NCBI RefSeq assembly: GCF_000685075.1
Contig: NZ_BAYD01000006.1
Span: 1 to 64,000, forward strand
DNA length: 64,000 nucleotides
Source of the DNA: Paraburkholderia oxyphila NBRC 105797
GTDB taxonomy: Bacteria > Pseudomonadota > Gammaproteobacteria > Burkholderiales > Burkholderiaceae
Direction: 5' to 3'
Shown here: piece by piece, positions 19,662 through 26,730 of the stretch
How positions within the stretch are numbered: position 1 is the stretch's first letter
Layout: each line of letters starts with the position of its first letter
Program-made: the position numbers and the translations under genes
The notes under the pieces: generated by a model
Databases searched by the model: none
What the model was told of the DNA's origin: nothing
The model's input: only the letters and a program-made list of their open reading frames with translations

Positions 19662-20429
19662 ATGTCGACGCTTGAAATATCTACTGATGCTCGCGAACAG
19701 CTTGCACCCAATGGAGTGCTACGAGCCGCCATCAATTTCGGCAATCCCATACTGGCGCATCGCCATTCGTCGAGCGGCGCGCCGACCGGCGTGTCGGTCG
19801 ACCTTGCAACACAGCTCGCGGGCTTGCTCGACGTGCAGGTACAGTTCGTTCTATACGATGCAGCTGGAGAAGTTGTTTCAGGATGCGAGCGTGACGAGTG
19901 GGACGTGGCGTTTGTCGCCCGCGACCCGGTGCGCGGCAAAGGCATCGAGCAGACACGCCCGTACATACTAATCGAGGGCGCCTATCTGGTCCCGCAGCAT
20001 TCGCTCATCCAGTCGAACGACGACATTGATGTGGCCGGCACAAGAATCATAGTCGGCAAAGGTAGCGCATACGACCTGTTCTTGAACCGTACTATTCAGC
20101 ACGCGACTATTCTGCGCGCTCCGACTTCGCCTGAAGTAGTTGACACGATGTTGAAGGAGCAATGCGAGGCTGCGGCAGGTGTGCGACAGCAACTTGAGGC
20201 CGATGCGAAACGGCTGGGCGGCCTACGCATGTTGCCGGGGCGCTTCATGGTGATAGAGCAGGCCATGGGCAGTCCCAAAGGACGAACCGCTGGCGCGCAG
20301 TTCCTCCAAAAGTTCGTGTCCTATGCCCTGAAAAATGGGATCGTTGACGCCGCGGTAGCGACACACCACATCACAGGCGTGACGGTTGCAACACTTGAGA
20401 CGCGCGGAAACGAATGCTCCGAGCGTTAA
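19662..20429 (+). CDS. Periplasmic-binding-protein-fold protein without signal peptide
   Basis: 255 residues with the type-2 binding-protein (SBP_bac_3) pattern: GVLRAAINFGNPIL, PTGVSVDLATQLAGLLDV, WDVAFVARDP, and IIVGKGSAYDLFLNR. There is no hydrophobic N-terminal signal; the protein begins MSTLEISTDAREQLAPNGVL. No ABC permease or ATPase gene lies nearby. A cytosolic ligand-binding or enzymatic role is therefore likelier than transport; cyclohexadienyl dehydratase is a known enzyme on this fold. A close relative is encoded at 45214. The frame is open upstream, but ATG 19662 follows the transporter stop by 17 bases with a GAGGAA site. Confidence 0.75.
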   Translation: MSTLEISTDAREQLAPNGVLRAAINFGNPILAHRHSSSGAPTGVSVDLATQLAGLLDVQVQFVLYDAAGEVVSGCERDEWDVAFVARDPVRGKGIEQTRPYILIEGAYLVPQHSLIQSNDDIDVAGTRIIVGKGSAYDLFLNRTIQHATILRAPTSPEVVDTMLKEQCEAAAGVRQQLEADAKRLGGLRMLPGRFMVIEQAMGSPKGRTAGAQFLQKFVSYALKNGIVDAAVATHHITGVTVATLETRGNECSER

Positions 20430-20570
20430 GACGTCTGTGTTAGGGTAACCGCTATCGCGGGACGGCGACAGGCGGGTTATTTATGTGCGCGACGTTCACG
20501 CGGAGGCCTTTCGGGCCGCGGATTTGTAACGCCATAAGATTGGGCACTGCGTGACTTTCTGGCCTCCCAC

Positions 20571-20660
20571 ATGAAGCTCGACCCGGTGTCCCAGAACCTG
20601 TTCCTTGCCGTGATCGAGGAAGGTAGCATTGCAGCCGCAGCTGCCTCGCTGACAATGATG
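20571..20660 (+). pseudogene. Remnant of a LysR-type regulator
   Basis: The peptide KLDPVSQNLFLAVIEEGSIA matches the first helix of a LysR winged helix, but after about residue 28 the expected recognition helix is missing and the frame becomes unrelated sequence. This looks like an internally deleted LysR gene, marking a past rearrangement between the tricarboxylate locus and the hydrolase gene. The exact end cannot be set. Confidence 0.5.
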
Positions 20661-20863
20661 CAGGCGTGCAATTACGCCGTCGGGCTTGCGGTCGTCAACC
20701 GACACATCGCGGCTGCGGCGCCGTTCACGATGGGCGCGCGCTCCATGGATCGGCCGGCAAACTCCGCGTGCGCAATGCCTTGCCGGACGCCGCTACAAAC
20801 GCTCCCAGATGCCTCATTGATGCAGAATCGGCGCAATGGCCACAACGACACGACCTGAATACG

Positions 20864-21556
20864 ATGGACGACCCAGAATCGCTTTCCCTGGCACTGCCCG
20901 ACGGCACTAAGGTCTCTGCGCTCCTCCGAGTGCCGGAGGACGCGCGAGCCCTGTATGTCTTCGCGCACGGCGCCGGGGCGGGCATGCAGCATGCCGGCAT
21001 GTCGTCATTGGCCGACGCGCTCGCGGCGGCCAATGTCGCCACATTACGCTACCAGTTTCCGTACATGGAACGGGGCTCCAAGAGGGTGGACTCGCCGGCC
21101 GTGGCACATGCTGCCGTGCAGGCGGCCGTCGCAGAGGCCCGCCGGCGGCTGCCAGCCCTGCCACTCTTCGCGGGCGGCAGGTCGTTCGGCGGTCGCATGA
21201 CCTCCCAGGCTCAAGCCATCTCCCCGCTCGACGGCGTGCGTGGCCTCGCTTTCGTCGCGTTCCCGCTGCACCCGGCGGGCGCGCCTGGCGTGGAGCGGGC
21301 ACGGCACCTGGCGGACGTCACGGTGCCGATTCTCTTCCTGCAGGGCACGCGCGACAAGCTGGCCGAGCTTCCCCTGCTGAGGTCGGTCGTCGAGACGCTG
21401 GGGCCACGCGCCACGCTGCATGTGGTGGACGACGCAGATCATTCGTTCCACGTGCGCGCGTCCTCCGGCCGGACCGACGCGGAGGTCGTGCTCGAACTGG
21501 CACGGACGATGTCGGCGTGGTTCTTCGCCGAAGGAGAGTTCGTGCCCGTTACCTGA
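20864..21556 (+). CDS. Alpha/beta hydrolase (dienelactone hydrolase-like)
   Basis: Cytoplasmic hydrolase of 230 residues. Catalytic triad candidates are Ser in GGRSFGG, Asp in LFLQGTRDKL and His in DDADHSFHV, with the oxyanion stretch YVFAHGAGAGMQ. It matches the small bacterial KANL3/Tex30-like hydrolases, for which the substrate is unknown. Start ATG 20864 (MDDPESLSLALPDG) fits the first strand; the open frame upstream overlaps the LysR remnant. It stands alone between remnants and the unknown cassette. Confidence 0.8.
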   Translation: MDDPESLSLALPDGTKVSALLRVPEDARALYVFAHGAGAGMQHAGMSSLADALAAANVATLRYQFPYMERGSKRVDSPAVAHAAVQAAVAEARRRLPALPLFAGGRSFGGRMTSQAQAISPLDGVRGLAFVAFPLHPAGAPGVERARHLADVTVPILFLQGTRDKLAELPLLRSVVETLGPRATLHVVDDADHSFHVRASSGRTDAEVVLELARTMSAWFFAEGEFVPVT

Positions 21557-22030
21557 GCAAGCGCAGGAATGCTTGTAGCAGAGTCGGGACGGCGAGCAGG
21601 CGAACTCGCCGTGCTGCACTCGCCCGCTCAATCCCTTCGCTATCCGCAGATGGTCGGTCGCATAGCCACGATAAGCGACGCCTGTCGCGTCAGCGACGTT
21701 TTCCCGGTGCCGAGTGAGTGAATTTGTCAGATCCGCTCGCGGTGATCCGCCGCGGAAATCGCGGAGGGCATCTGCTTTGATTTGGCCGACACACCTCCGA
21801 TGTCGGCGCCGATCCGTGAGTGACCGCTCAGGGATGCTGGCGGAACCAGACTGGCAGAGCGTCGAACGACGCGCATTGGCCGGTCACTGCCCGACGCGGT
21901 CGCCCGAAACCGACCCACTGCGGCCTGTCGCACTATCCGCGGTTCAAGGGCGGGTCCTGTGGCGTGGTCCGGTCATCCGAATCGCCTTCTCGGGAACGAC
22001 AGTTCGGCCTTGGCAGACGCGCTCAAGTTA
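21557..22030. other. intergenic stretch with no supported gene
   Basis: About 470 bases without a convincing coding frame; short open frames exist on both strands but none shows a family motif or ribosome-binding site. It may hold decayed sequence, given the LysR remnant upstream. Confidence 0.5.
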
Positions 22031-22031
22031 C

Positions 22032-22084
22032 ACTACTATCGATAGTGGTAAACACTTGCACTGGTATGCACTTTTGGCTACACT
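22032..22084 (+). promoter_or_regulatory. promoter with an adjacent palindrome for the unknown cassette
   Basis: -35 TTGCAC (22056-22061), 17-base spacer, -10 TACACT (22079-22084). Immediately upstream is a perfect 12-base palindrome ACTATCGATAGT (22035-22046), which extends with one mismatch to 22032-22049. The first gene of the cassette encodes a possible ribbon-helix-helix protein, so self-control through this site is a natural suggestion. Confidence 0.6.
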
Positions 22085-22112
22085 GAAATCTCGCAAGTAG
22101 GAGACCAGCCAA

Positions 22113-22520
22113 ATGCCCAAGTTCGAAGTTGATGAGGACGTAGCACGCCTTGTAGAGAGGCTCGCCAATCCGAAGCCGTTTGAGAATTTGTCGTTTAACA
22201 ATGCACTGCGACGCGTATTGACCGGGCTCATGTCCGGAGAACTAAAACCGCAGGTCGATCTGAACGAGTTGCTTGCCGAGTCAATGGAAATAGTGGCTGA
22301 GAGTCAGCCAAAGAAAGCCGCGTCACCAAGCGCTCTCGATTGGGTTGCGTCCGTACCAGAACTGAAAACTAAGCGCGGCCTGACCAATTGGAAGGCAATA
22401 TGCGATCACTTGCATATCCAAACAGGCGGCGATTCGGCACGCAGAAGACTGCAAACGTGGGTAAAGGCGAATAAGCCAGCATGGCCACCTGTGCCGGAAA
22501 CCGGAGCCAACCAACCGTGA
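22113..22520 (+). CDS. Small putative ribbon-helix-helix-like protein (135 aa)
   Basis: Unrecognised by name. The N-terminus (PKFEVDEDVARLVERLANP ... NNALRRVLTGL) has the strand-helix-helix outline of RHH/SeqA-N-type DNA-binding domains. The C-terminal half (ALDWVASVPELKTKRGLTNW ... SARRRLQTWVKANKPAWPP) looks like a second small helical domain rich in Trp and Arg. A good promoter lies 29 bases upstream and AGGAGA precedes the start. It leads a same-strand group of unknown genes up to 24864. Confidence 0.65.
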   Translation: MPKFEVDEDVARLVERLANPKPFENLSFNNALRRVLTGLMSGELKPQVDLNELLAESMEIVAESQPKKAASPSALDWVASVPELKTKRGLTNWKAICDHLHIQTGGDSARRRLQTWVKANKPAWPPVPETGANQP

Positions 22521-22657
22521 CTACTCTGACTGACTACATCAGCATAGGCACTGGCATCATCGGCATGGTGACCGACTGCCTTGGTTACTTGAAAAGCGCA
22601 CGCGTTCGGAAGGTTGCACAATCCACATGCGTGGATTCGCCGATACCACGACTTTGA
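22517..22657 (+). CDS. Possible small overlapping ORF (46 aa)
   Basis: A GTG overlapping the previous stop (GTGA, 22517-22520) opens a 46-residue frame with a hydrophobic N-terminal half (ISIGTGIIGMVTDCLGYL) and a basic middle. The overlap suggests translational coupling, and the shape recalls a single-span membrane peptide. It could equally be chance or a truncated gene. Confidence 0.3.
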   Translation: MTTLTDYISIGTGIIGMVTDCLGYLKSARVRKVAQSTCVDSPIPRL

Positions 22658-22666
22658 ATACACCCG

Positions 22667-23377
22667 ATGAGCACGATGACGATGAGCGATTCCGTGAGCA
22701 TCACGATGCGCACGTACCTGTCGATGACCTACCTGACCAGCGCTGCGTTGCTAGCCAAGAAAGCGCATGACATCGAGAGCGGCAGTGACTGGCTGACGGT
22801 CGAGCGCGCCCGCATTCCCGAGCATCTGGCGTACTCAACCGGGGCGATCATGCTGAGCGCAGCCGCCGTTGAGGCTTTCGTGAACGAACTGTTCGCGGAG
22901 TGTCGTGACGCCGGTGCACAGAATCATCTGCGTATTCCTCCGGAAAAGGCTGCGTTGATTGCCCGTGTCTGGAACGATGTGCCCAAGGTCGAGCGTGAAT
23001 CGGTGCTGGAAAAGTACGACCTGGCGCTGCGCCTGCTCGACCTGTCTGCTCTGGATCGCAAGTCGGACACCTACAAGGCGGTCGACTCACTGTTTGCGCT
23101 GCGGAACATGTTGATGCACTACAAGCTGGTCAGCCGGGAGGCAGGCAAGCCACTCGCGGAACAGAAGCTGGGCGATTTTGAGAAGAAGCTGAGGAATTTC
23201 TTTCCTGATAGCCGCCTGGCGGGGCCGGGTGCTCCGTATTTCCCGCAACATGTGATCGGGCACGGTGCGGCGGAGTGGAGCGTGCGGACTGCCGTGGCTT
23301 TCCTGGATGATTTCTGCGGCTTGTTGTCGGCTCCTCCGCCGTACGAGAACATCCGGCCGACTTTTGTAACCCGGTAA
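22667..23377 (+). CDS. HEPN-like protein of unknown function (236 aa)
   Basis: All-helical 236-residue protein. Residues 146-151 (RNMLMH, within SLFALRNMLMHYK) give the R-x4-H motif that marks HEPN ribonuclease-type domains. Upstream helices (SAAAVEAFVNELFAEC) fit the first HEPN helices. HEPN proteins are common as toxins and phage-defence effectors. The start is uncertain: ATG codons also occur at 22682 and later. It lies between a putative RHH protein and two further unknown genes on the same strand. Confidence 0.6.
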   Translation: MSTMTMSDSVSITMRTYLSMTYLTSAALLAKKAHDIESGSDWLTVERARIPEHLAYSTGAIMLSAAAVEAFVNELFAECRDAGAQNHLRIPPEKAALIARVWNDVPKVERESVLEKYDLALRLLDLSALDRKSDTYKAVDSLFALRNMLMHYKLVSREAGKPLAEQKLGDFEKKLRNFFPDSRLAGPGAPYFPQHVIGHGAAEWSVRTAVAFLDDFCGLLSAPPPYENIRPTFVTR

Positions 23378-23435
23378 TCCGCACCGAGCCAGGCAGCATG
23401 ACGGCCGCTGCCTAGTTGCGGTCGTTGCGGGGGCG

Positions 23436-23451
23436 TTTTCGCATGCGAAAA
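23436..23451. promoter_or_regulatory. perfect 16-bp palindrome between cassette genes
   Basis: TTTTCGCATGCGAAAA is a perfect palindrome in the 163-base gap between the HEPN-like gene and the 146-residue gene. It could be an operator for an internal promoter. Without a T-run it is not a normal terminator. Confidence 0.4.
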
Positions 23452-23540
23452 ATGGCAAGGCAGTTCGGACGGTTCAATCTGACTGTACCGGTCGGCCTGC
23501 CATCGACAGATACCACAGTTGAACACGGGGACCATCATCC

Positions 23541-23981
23541 ATGGACATCACGCTGATCGGCTATCACGCACCGCCTTCTGACGCGCTCCGTGAACATGCG
23601 CGCGCGCTCTATGAGCGGCGCCATGAAGCGGTCCCGGTGCCGCGCAGGGATGTTGGCGATGAGACCTGGCAGCCAGGGGTCAAACGCTGCCATGAAAATG
23701 TCGATGAATGGTGCGGCCTGCACCCAGACCATGAGATCGTCCGTGGCTGGCTGTATTTCGCTCTGCCGGGCCTAGCTTACTGCCGTTTCGTGTCGCATTC
23801 GGTGGTGCGCCGGCCAGACGGGACACTGATCGACATCACCCCGACCGGACCGCTTGCGCAGGCAGATCCCTACCCGTTCGTACCGGCCGGCGTCAGCGAA
23901 GACGAATATGCCGACCTCGCGGCCGAATTGTACGGGATCACCGGTGGCGGGGACCTTTACTGGCAACATGCTGCTGCCTGA
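23541..23981 (+). CDS. Hypothetical protein (146 aa)
   Basis: Not recognised. Soluble, with a central segment KRCHENVDEWCGLHPDHEIVR and a later FVSHSVVRRPDGTLIDITP. The order of a Cys, a His on a predicted strand and an Asp recalls papain-like or transglutaminase-like folds, but this is only a pattern impression. It follows a 16-base palindrome and precedes the abortive-infection-like gene by 40 bases, so the two probably share a transcript. Confidence 0.55.
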   Translation: MDITLIGYHAPPSDALREHARALYERRHEAVPVPRRDVGDETWQPGVKRCHENVDEWCGLHPDHEIVRGWLYFALPGLAYCRFVSHSVVRRPDGTLIDITPTGPLAQADPYPFVPAGVSEDEYADLAAELYGITGGGDLYWQHAAA

Positions 23982-24021
23982 ACACGGCGGCCTGTCCTCA
24001 CGCTGCTGACGGAGAAACGCA

Positions 24022-24864
24022 ATGCTGGAGTTTGATGGTGCGCTGCGCTGGGCGTCACCCGGTGGGTTGACTGCCGATCTGGTGGATGACGTATTCTCGG
24101 AGATCGTGATGCGGATCGCGGGTCAGGCTGATCCCCAGACCTTGCTGGAAATCTTTAAGCGGCGCTTCGCGCAGGCCTCGGGTCGCACGGCGTCCCGCAG
24201 CTCAAGTGCGAGCTGGGCAGAGAGCGATCTACGCGACTACATGAGGCACGCGGCCGCCAATGCCGCGCTCTTTGTTGAAGCCCTGCATGACGGCATGTCG
24301 GATATCCAGCGCCTGCACCCGAGCGTGGGGTTGCCGCCCTGGCACTACGTGAACCGCGTACTCGCGCCCAGCGGATACGTGATCGCCCCACCAAACCTGA
24401 TCATCGGGGCTATGGGCTCAGCTGTCGCAGTGCCCGAAAACGTGCCGTCCCTCGATGAGCAGGCTAACGAGTTGATCCAGCGATCGCTCGCGCAGTCGGA
24501 AGATCTGCTGAACAGCGGCCGTTACCGGCAGGCCGTTCAGGAGATCCTGTGGCTGCTGGAAACGATCTCAACGGCCTTCGAAGGTTCGAAGCATGGTGAC
24601 AATACCGTGCAGGGCAAATACTTCAACCACATCATCGGCGAACTGATGAAGTTCAACACGGGACGCATGCTTGCCCAGGCGTTGAAGTGGATGCAGAACC
24701 TGCATGGCTACCTCTCGTCGCCCAGCGGTGGCGGCGTGCGGCACGGCACGGTCCTGAATGATGCTTACGATCTGAGCGAAGGAGAAGCACGACTCGTGTG
24801 CGACCTCACGCGCAGCTACATTGCCTACCTTCTGGGCGAGCACCAACGCCTCGGTCTGCAGTGA
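24022..24864 (+). CDS. Abortive-infection C-terminal-like protein (280 aa)
   Basis: Soluble 280-residue protein. Its C-terminal part (about 195-280) resembles the C-terminal domain found in abortive-infection-type proteins: a helical region, then GGGVRHGTVLNDAYDLSEG and the closing helix EARLVCDLTRSYIAYLLGE. The N-terminal part contains a conserved-looking PPWHYVNRVLAPSGYVIAPPN stretch of unknown meaning. A GGAG site precedes the ATG. The family link is from memory and moderate; context (HEPN-like, RHH-like neighbours) supports a defence role. Confidence 0.55.
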   Translation: MLEFDGALRWASPGGLTADLVDDVFSEIVMRIAGQADPQTLLEIFKRRFAQASGRTASRSSSASWAESDLRDYMRHAAANAALFVEALHDGMSDIQRLHPSVGLPPWHYVNRVLAPSGYVIAPPNLIIGAMGSAVAVPENVPSLDEQANELIQRSLAQSEDLLNSGRYRQAVQEILWLLETISTAFEGSKHGDNTVQGKYFNHIIGELMKFNTGRMLAQALKWMQNLHGYLSSPSGGGVRHGTVLNDAYDLSEGEARLVCDLTRSYIAYLLGEHQRLGLQ

Positions 24865-25315
24865 GCACGAATGTGCAGGCAGCGCGTTGAACGCTATCAC
24901 CTGTGGGACATTGTTCAAGGAGACCTTCCATCGTGAACATCAAGCAACACGGACTGGACACTGCGGTGACTGCTGGCTTGGGCCGGCAGCTTCGCGAGCG
25001 GCATGGCGACCTCTTCCATGTGGGCGACCGCTGCGCACAGCTCTCGTGACGGTCCTCTGGCTAGTGCAGAGCAGCCCCTCGAATGACTGAGCGACGACGA
25101 GGGCGAACGGCAACTAGTGGCCCGGCGATCGCCCGACGACCGACCGCGACGATCTAGTTGCGCGGGCGTACGATACAAATGGCATAACCCGACCCTTCTC
25201 GGACGCTCTGTCCAGCGCGTTCCGGCGGCCACTTCCGAAAGCACAGCGGTCATTCACTGTCCCTCTTGCTGAGGCTACATCCTCCGGAATGTGCCGTTGC
25301 GTTCCAGGTTTATTT
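24865..25315. other. intergenic stretch with no supported gene
   Basis: About 450 bases between two converging units. A short GTG-initiated frame near 24932 has no recognisable motif. No terminator or RNA gene was identified. Confidence 0.5.
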
Positions 25316-25588
25316 TCACTTGAAATAGCTGTGCACGACTTCGATCAACTGCTCGGTTCCGCTTTCATGCTTGCCGCCTGGTTCAGCATCGACCAAATGC
25401 GTGCGGATGTGATCTTCCAGCACGACGGCGAGTAACCCGTTCATCGCGCCACGGCAACTAGTGACCTGTTGCAGGACTTCCATGCAGCCGCGCTCGTCCT
25501 CAAGCGCACGCTCGATCGCTTCAACCTGCCCCTTTATTCGACGGATACGGTTCAGCAGTTTCTGCTTCTCGCGAATCGTGTGGCCCAT
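25316..25588 (-). CDS. Metal-sensing repressor, CsoR/RcnR family (RcnR/DmeR-like)
   Basis: 90-residue all-helical repressor starting MGHTIREKQKLLNRIRRI. The four RcnR Ni/Co ligands are all present: His3, Cys35, His60 and His64. FrmR formaldehyde sensors keep Cys and His equivalents but lack His at 3 and 64, so a nickel/cobalt sensor fits better. Such regulators normally sit next to an exporter gene (rcnA, dmeF); none is seen here, but a Ni/Co permease lies 11 kb away. A G5 tract flanked by A/T (25611-25635) just upstream may be its operator. Confidence 0.75.
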   Translation of the reverse strand: MGHTIREKQKLLNRIRRIKGQVEAIERALEDERGCMEVLQQVTSCRGAMNGLLAVVLEDHIRTHLVDAEPGGKHESGTEQLIEVVHSYFK

Positions 25589-25610
25589 TCCTGTATTCCC
25601 GTTTTCAATT

Positions 25611-25635
25611 GATACCGTGGGGGACCATCCTAATC
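25611..25635. promoter_or_regulatory. candidate RcnR-type operator (G-tract)
   Basis: GATACCGTGGGGGACCATCC lies 23 bases upstream of the repressor start. RcnR-family sites are A/T-flanked runs of five or six G:C pairs, which this resembles. Confidence 0.4.
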
Positions 25636-25682
25636 TCATTGCGTGCCCGCGTCATCGCCGCCGCCGTATCGACCGTCCACGC

Positions 25683-26591
25683 TCAACGTCGCAGGCGCGG
25701 TGCCTGCCAGTTGGATTCCCGCGCGGAAGTGACAAAGGAACTCAGATAATCGATTGCTCCATCGGCTTCGCGCGTACCGAGAAAAATCTGCTTGGCGATG
25801 CCTTCCTTGCCGAGCTTCACACTGACGAGCGGCATGCGGTCGGCGTACTCTTCGGCCAGCCACTTCGGCAGCGCGGCCACACCGCGGTTGCTGGCGACCA
25901 TCTGCATCATGATGTCGGTGGTTTCGATCGTCTTGTGCCGACGCGGCACCACGTCTGCCGGGCGCAGAAAATAGTTGTAGATGTCGAGCCGGTCGGTGTC
26001 CACTGGATACGTAATGAGCGTCTCATCGATCAGCTGTTCCGGCTTTACGTAACGCACTTTGGCAAGCCGGTGCTCTTCGGCGACCACCAGCACCTGCTCA
26101 TAGTCGAACACCGGCTCGAAGCGCAGGCCCGGACGGTTGAGTGGATCAGGCGTGACCAGCACGTCAATATCGTAGCCAATCAGTGCGCCAATACCGCCGA
26201 ACTGGAAGCGCTGCTTCACGTCGACATCGACGTCCGGCCAGCGCGTGAGATACGGCGACACGACCTTGAGCAGCCATTGATAGCAGGGCGCACACTCCAT
26301 GCCGATGCGCAGCGTGCCGCGCTCGCCCGCCGCATATTGCTTCATGCGCTCTTCAGCCAGTTCGAACTGGGGCAAAAGGCGCTCTGCGAGGGAGAGGAGA
26401 TACTGGCCCGCTTGGGTGAGTCGCAGACTGCGGCCCTCGCGATCCCAGATCGGCGTGCCGAGTTGCTGCTCGATCTTTTTGACCGTGTGGCTCAGCGCCG
26501 ACTGCGTCAGAAAGAGCGACGCCGCGGCAGCGGTAAGCGAGCCCTGGCGGGCGACTTCGCGCACGATGACTAGATGAACGCGTTCGAGCAT
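25683..26591 (-). CDS. metR: LysR-family transcriptional regulator MetR
   Basis: Homocysteine-responsive activator of methionine genes, 302 residues from ATG 26591. The N-terminal helix-turn-helix (LTAAAASLFLTQSALSHTVKKIE) and the MetR-like effector domain (GMECAPCYQWLLKVVSPYL, ITYPVDTDRLDIYNYFLRPA) are clear. It is divergent from metE, the classical arrangement, and the mesX-mesD operon at 32107 has a consensus MetR site. The open frame reaches 26660 but the family begins MLERVHL. Confidence 0.9.
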   Translation of the reverse strand: MLERVHLVIVREVARQGSLTAAAASLFLTQSALSHTVKKIEQQLGTPIWDREGRSLRLTQAGQYLLSLAERLLPQFELAEERMKQYAAGERGTLRIGMECAPCYQWLLKVVSPYLTRWPDVDVDVKQRFQFGGIGALIGYDIDVLVTPDPLNRPGLRFEPVFDYEQVLVVAEEHRLAKVRYVKPEQLIDETLITYPVDTDRLDIYNYFLRPADVVPRRHKTIETTDIMMQMVASNRGVAALPKWLAEEYADRMPLVSVKLGKEGIAKQIFLGTREADGAIDYLSSFVTSARESNWQAPRLRR

Positions 26592-26730
26592 GACGCTGGG
26601 CTCCCCGAAAATCGATGAAAAAATATAATGAACAGATGAAATAATGCCATTTTTCCTCATCGAAGAATAGCTCTATGATCGCTTCCACTCTGGATGGATT
26701 TCATCAATTCTCATAGGGATGGCAGCGGAT

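Noticed and set aside
20452..20655. Minus-strand frame near the LysR remnant with a KGLRVNVAHI stretch reminiscent of a cold-shock protein tail
   Set aside because: Too short and too weak; no upstream cold-shock motif.
24932..25048. 38-residue GTG frame after the abortive-infection-like gene
   Set aside because: No promoter, motif or coupling; likely chance.
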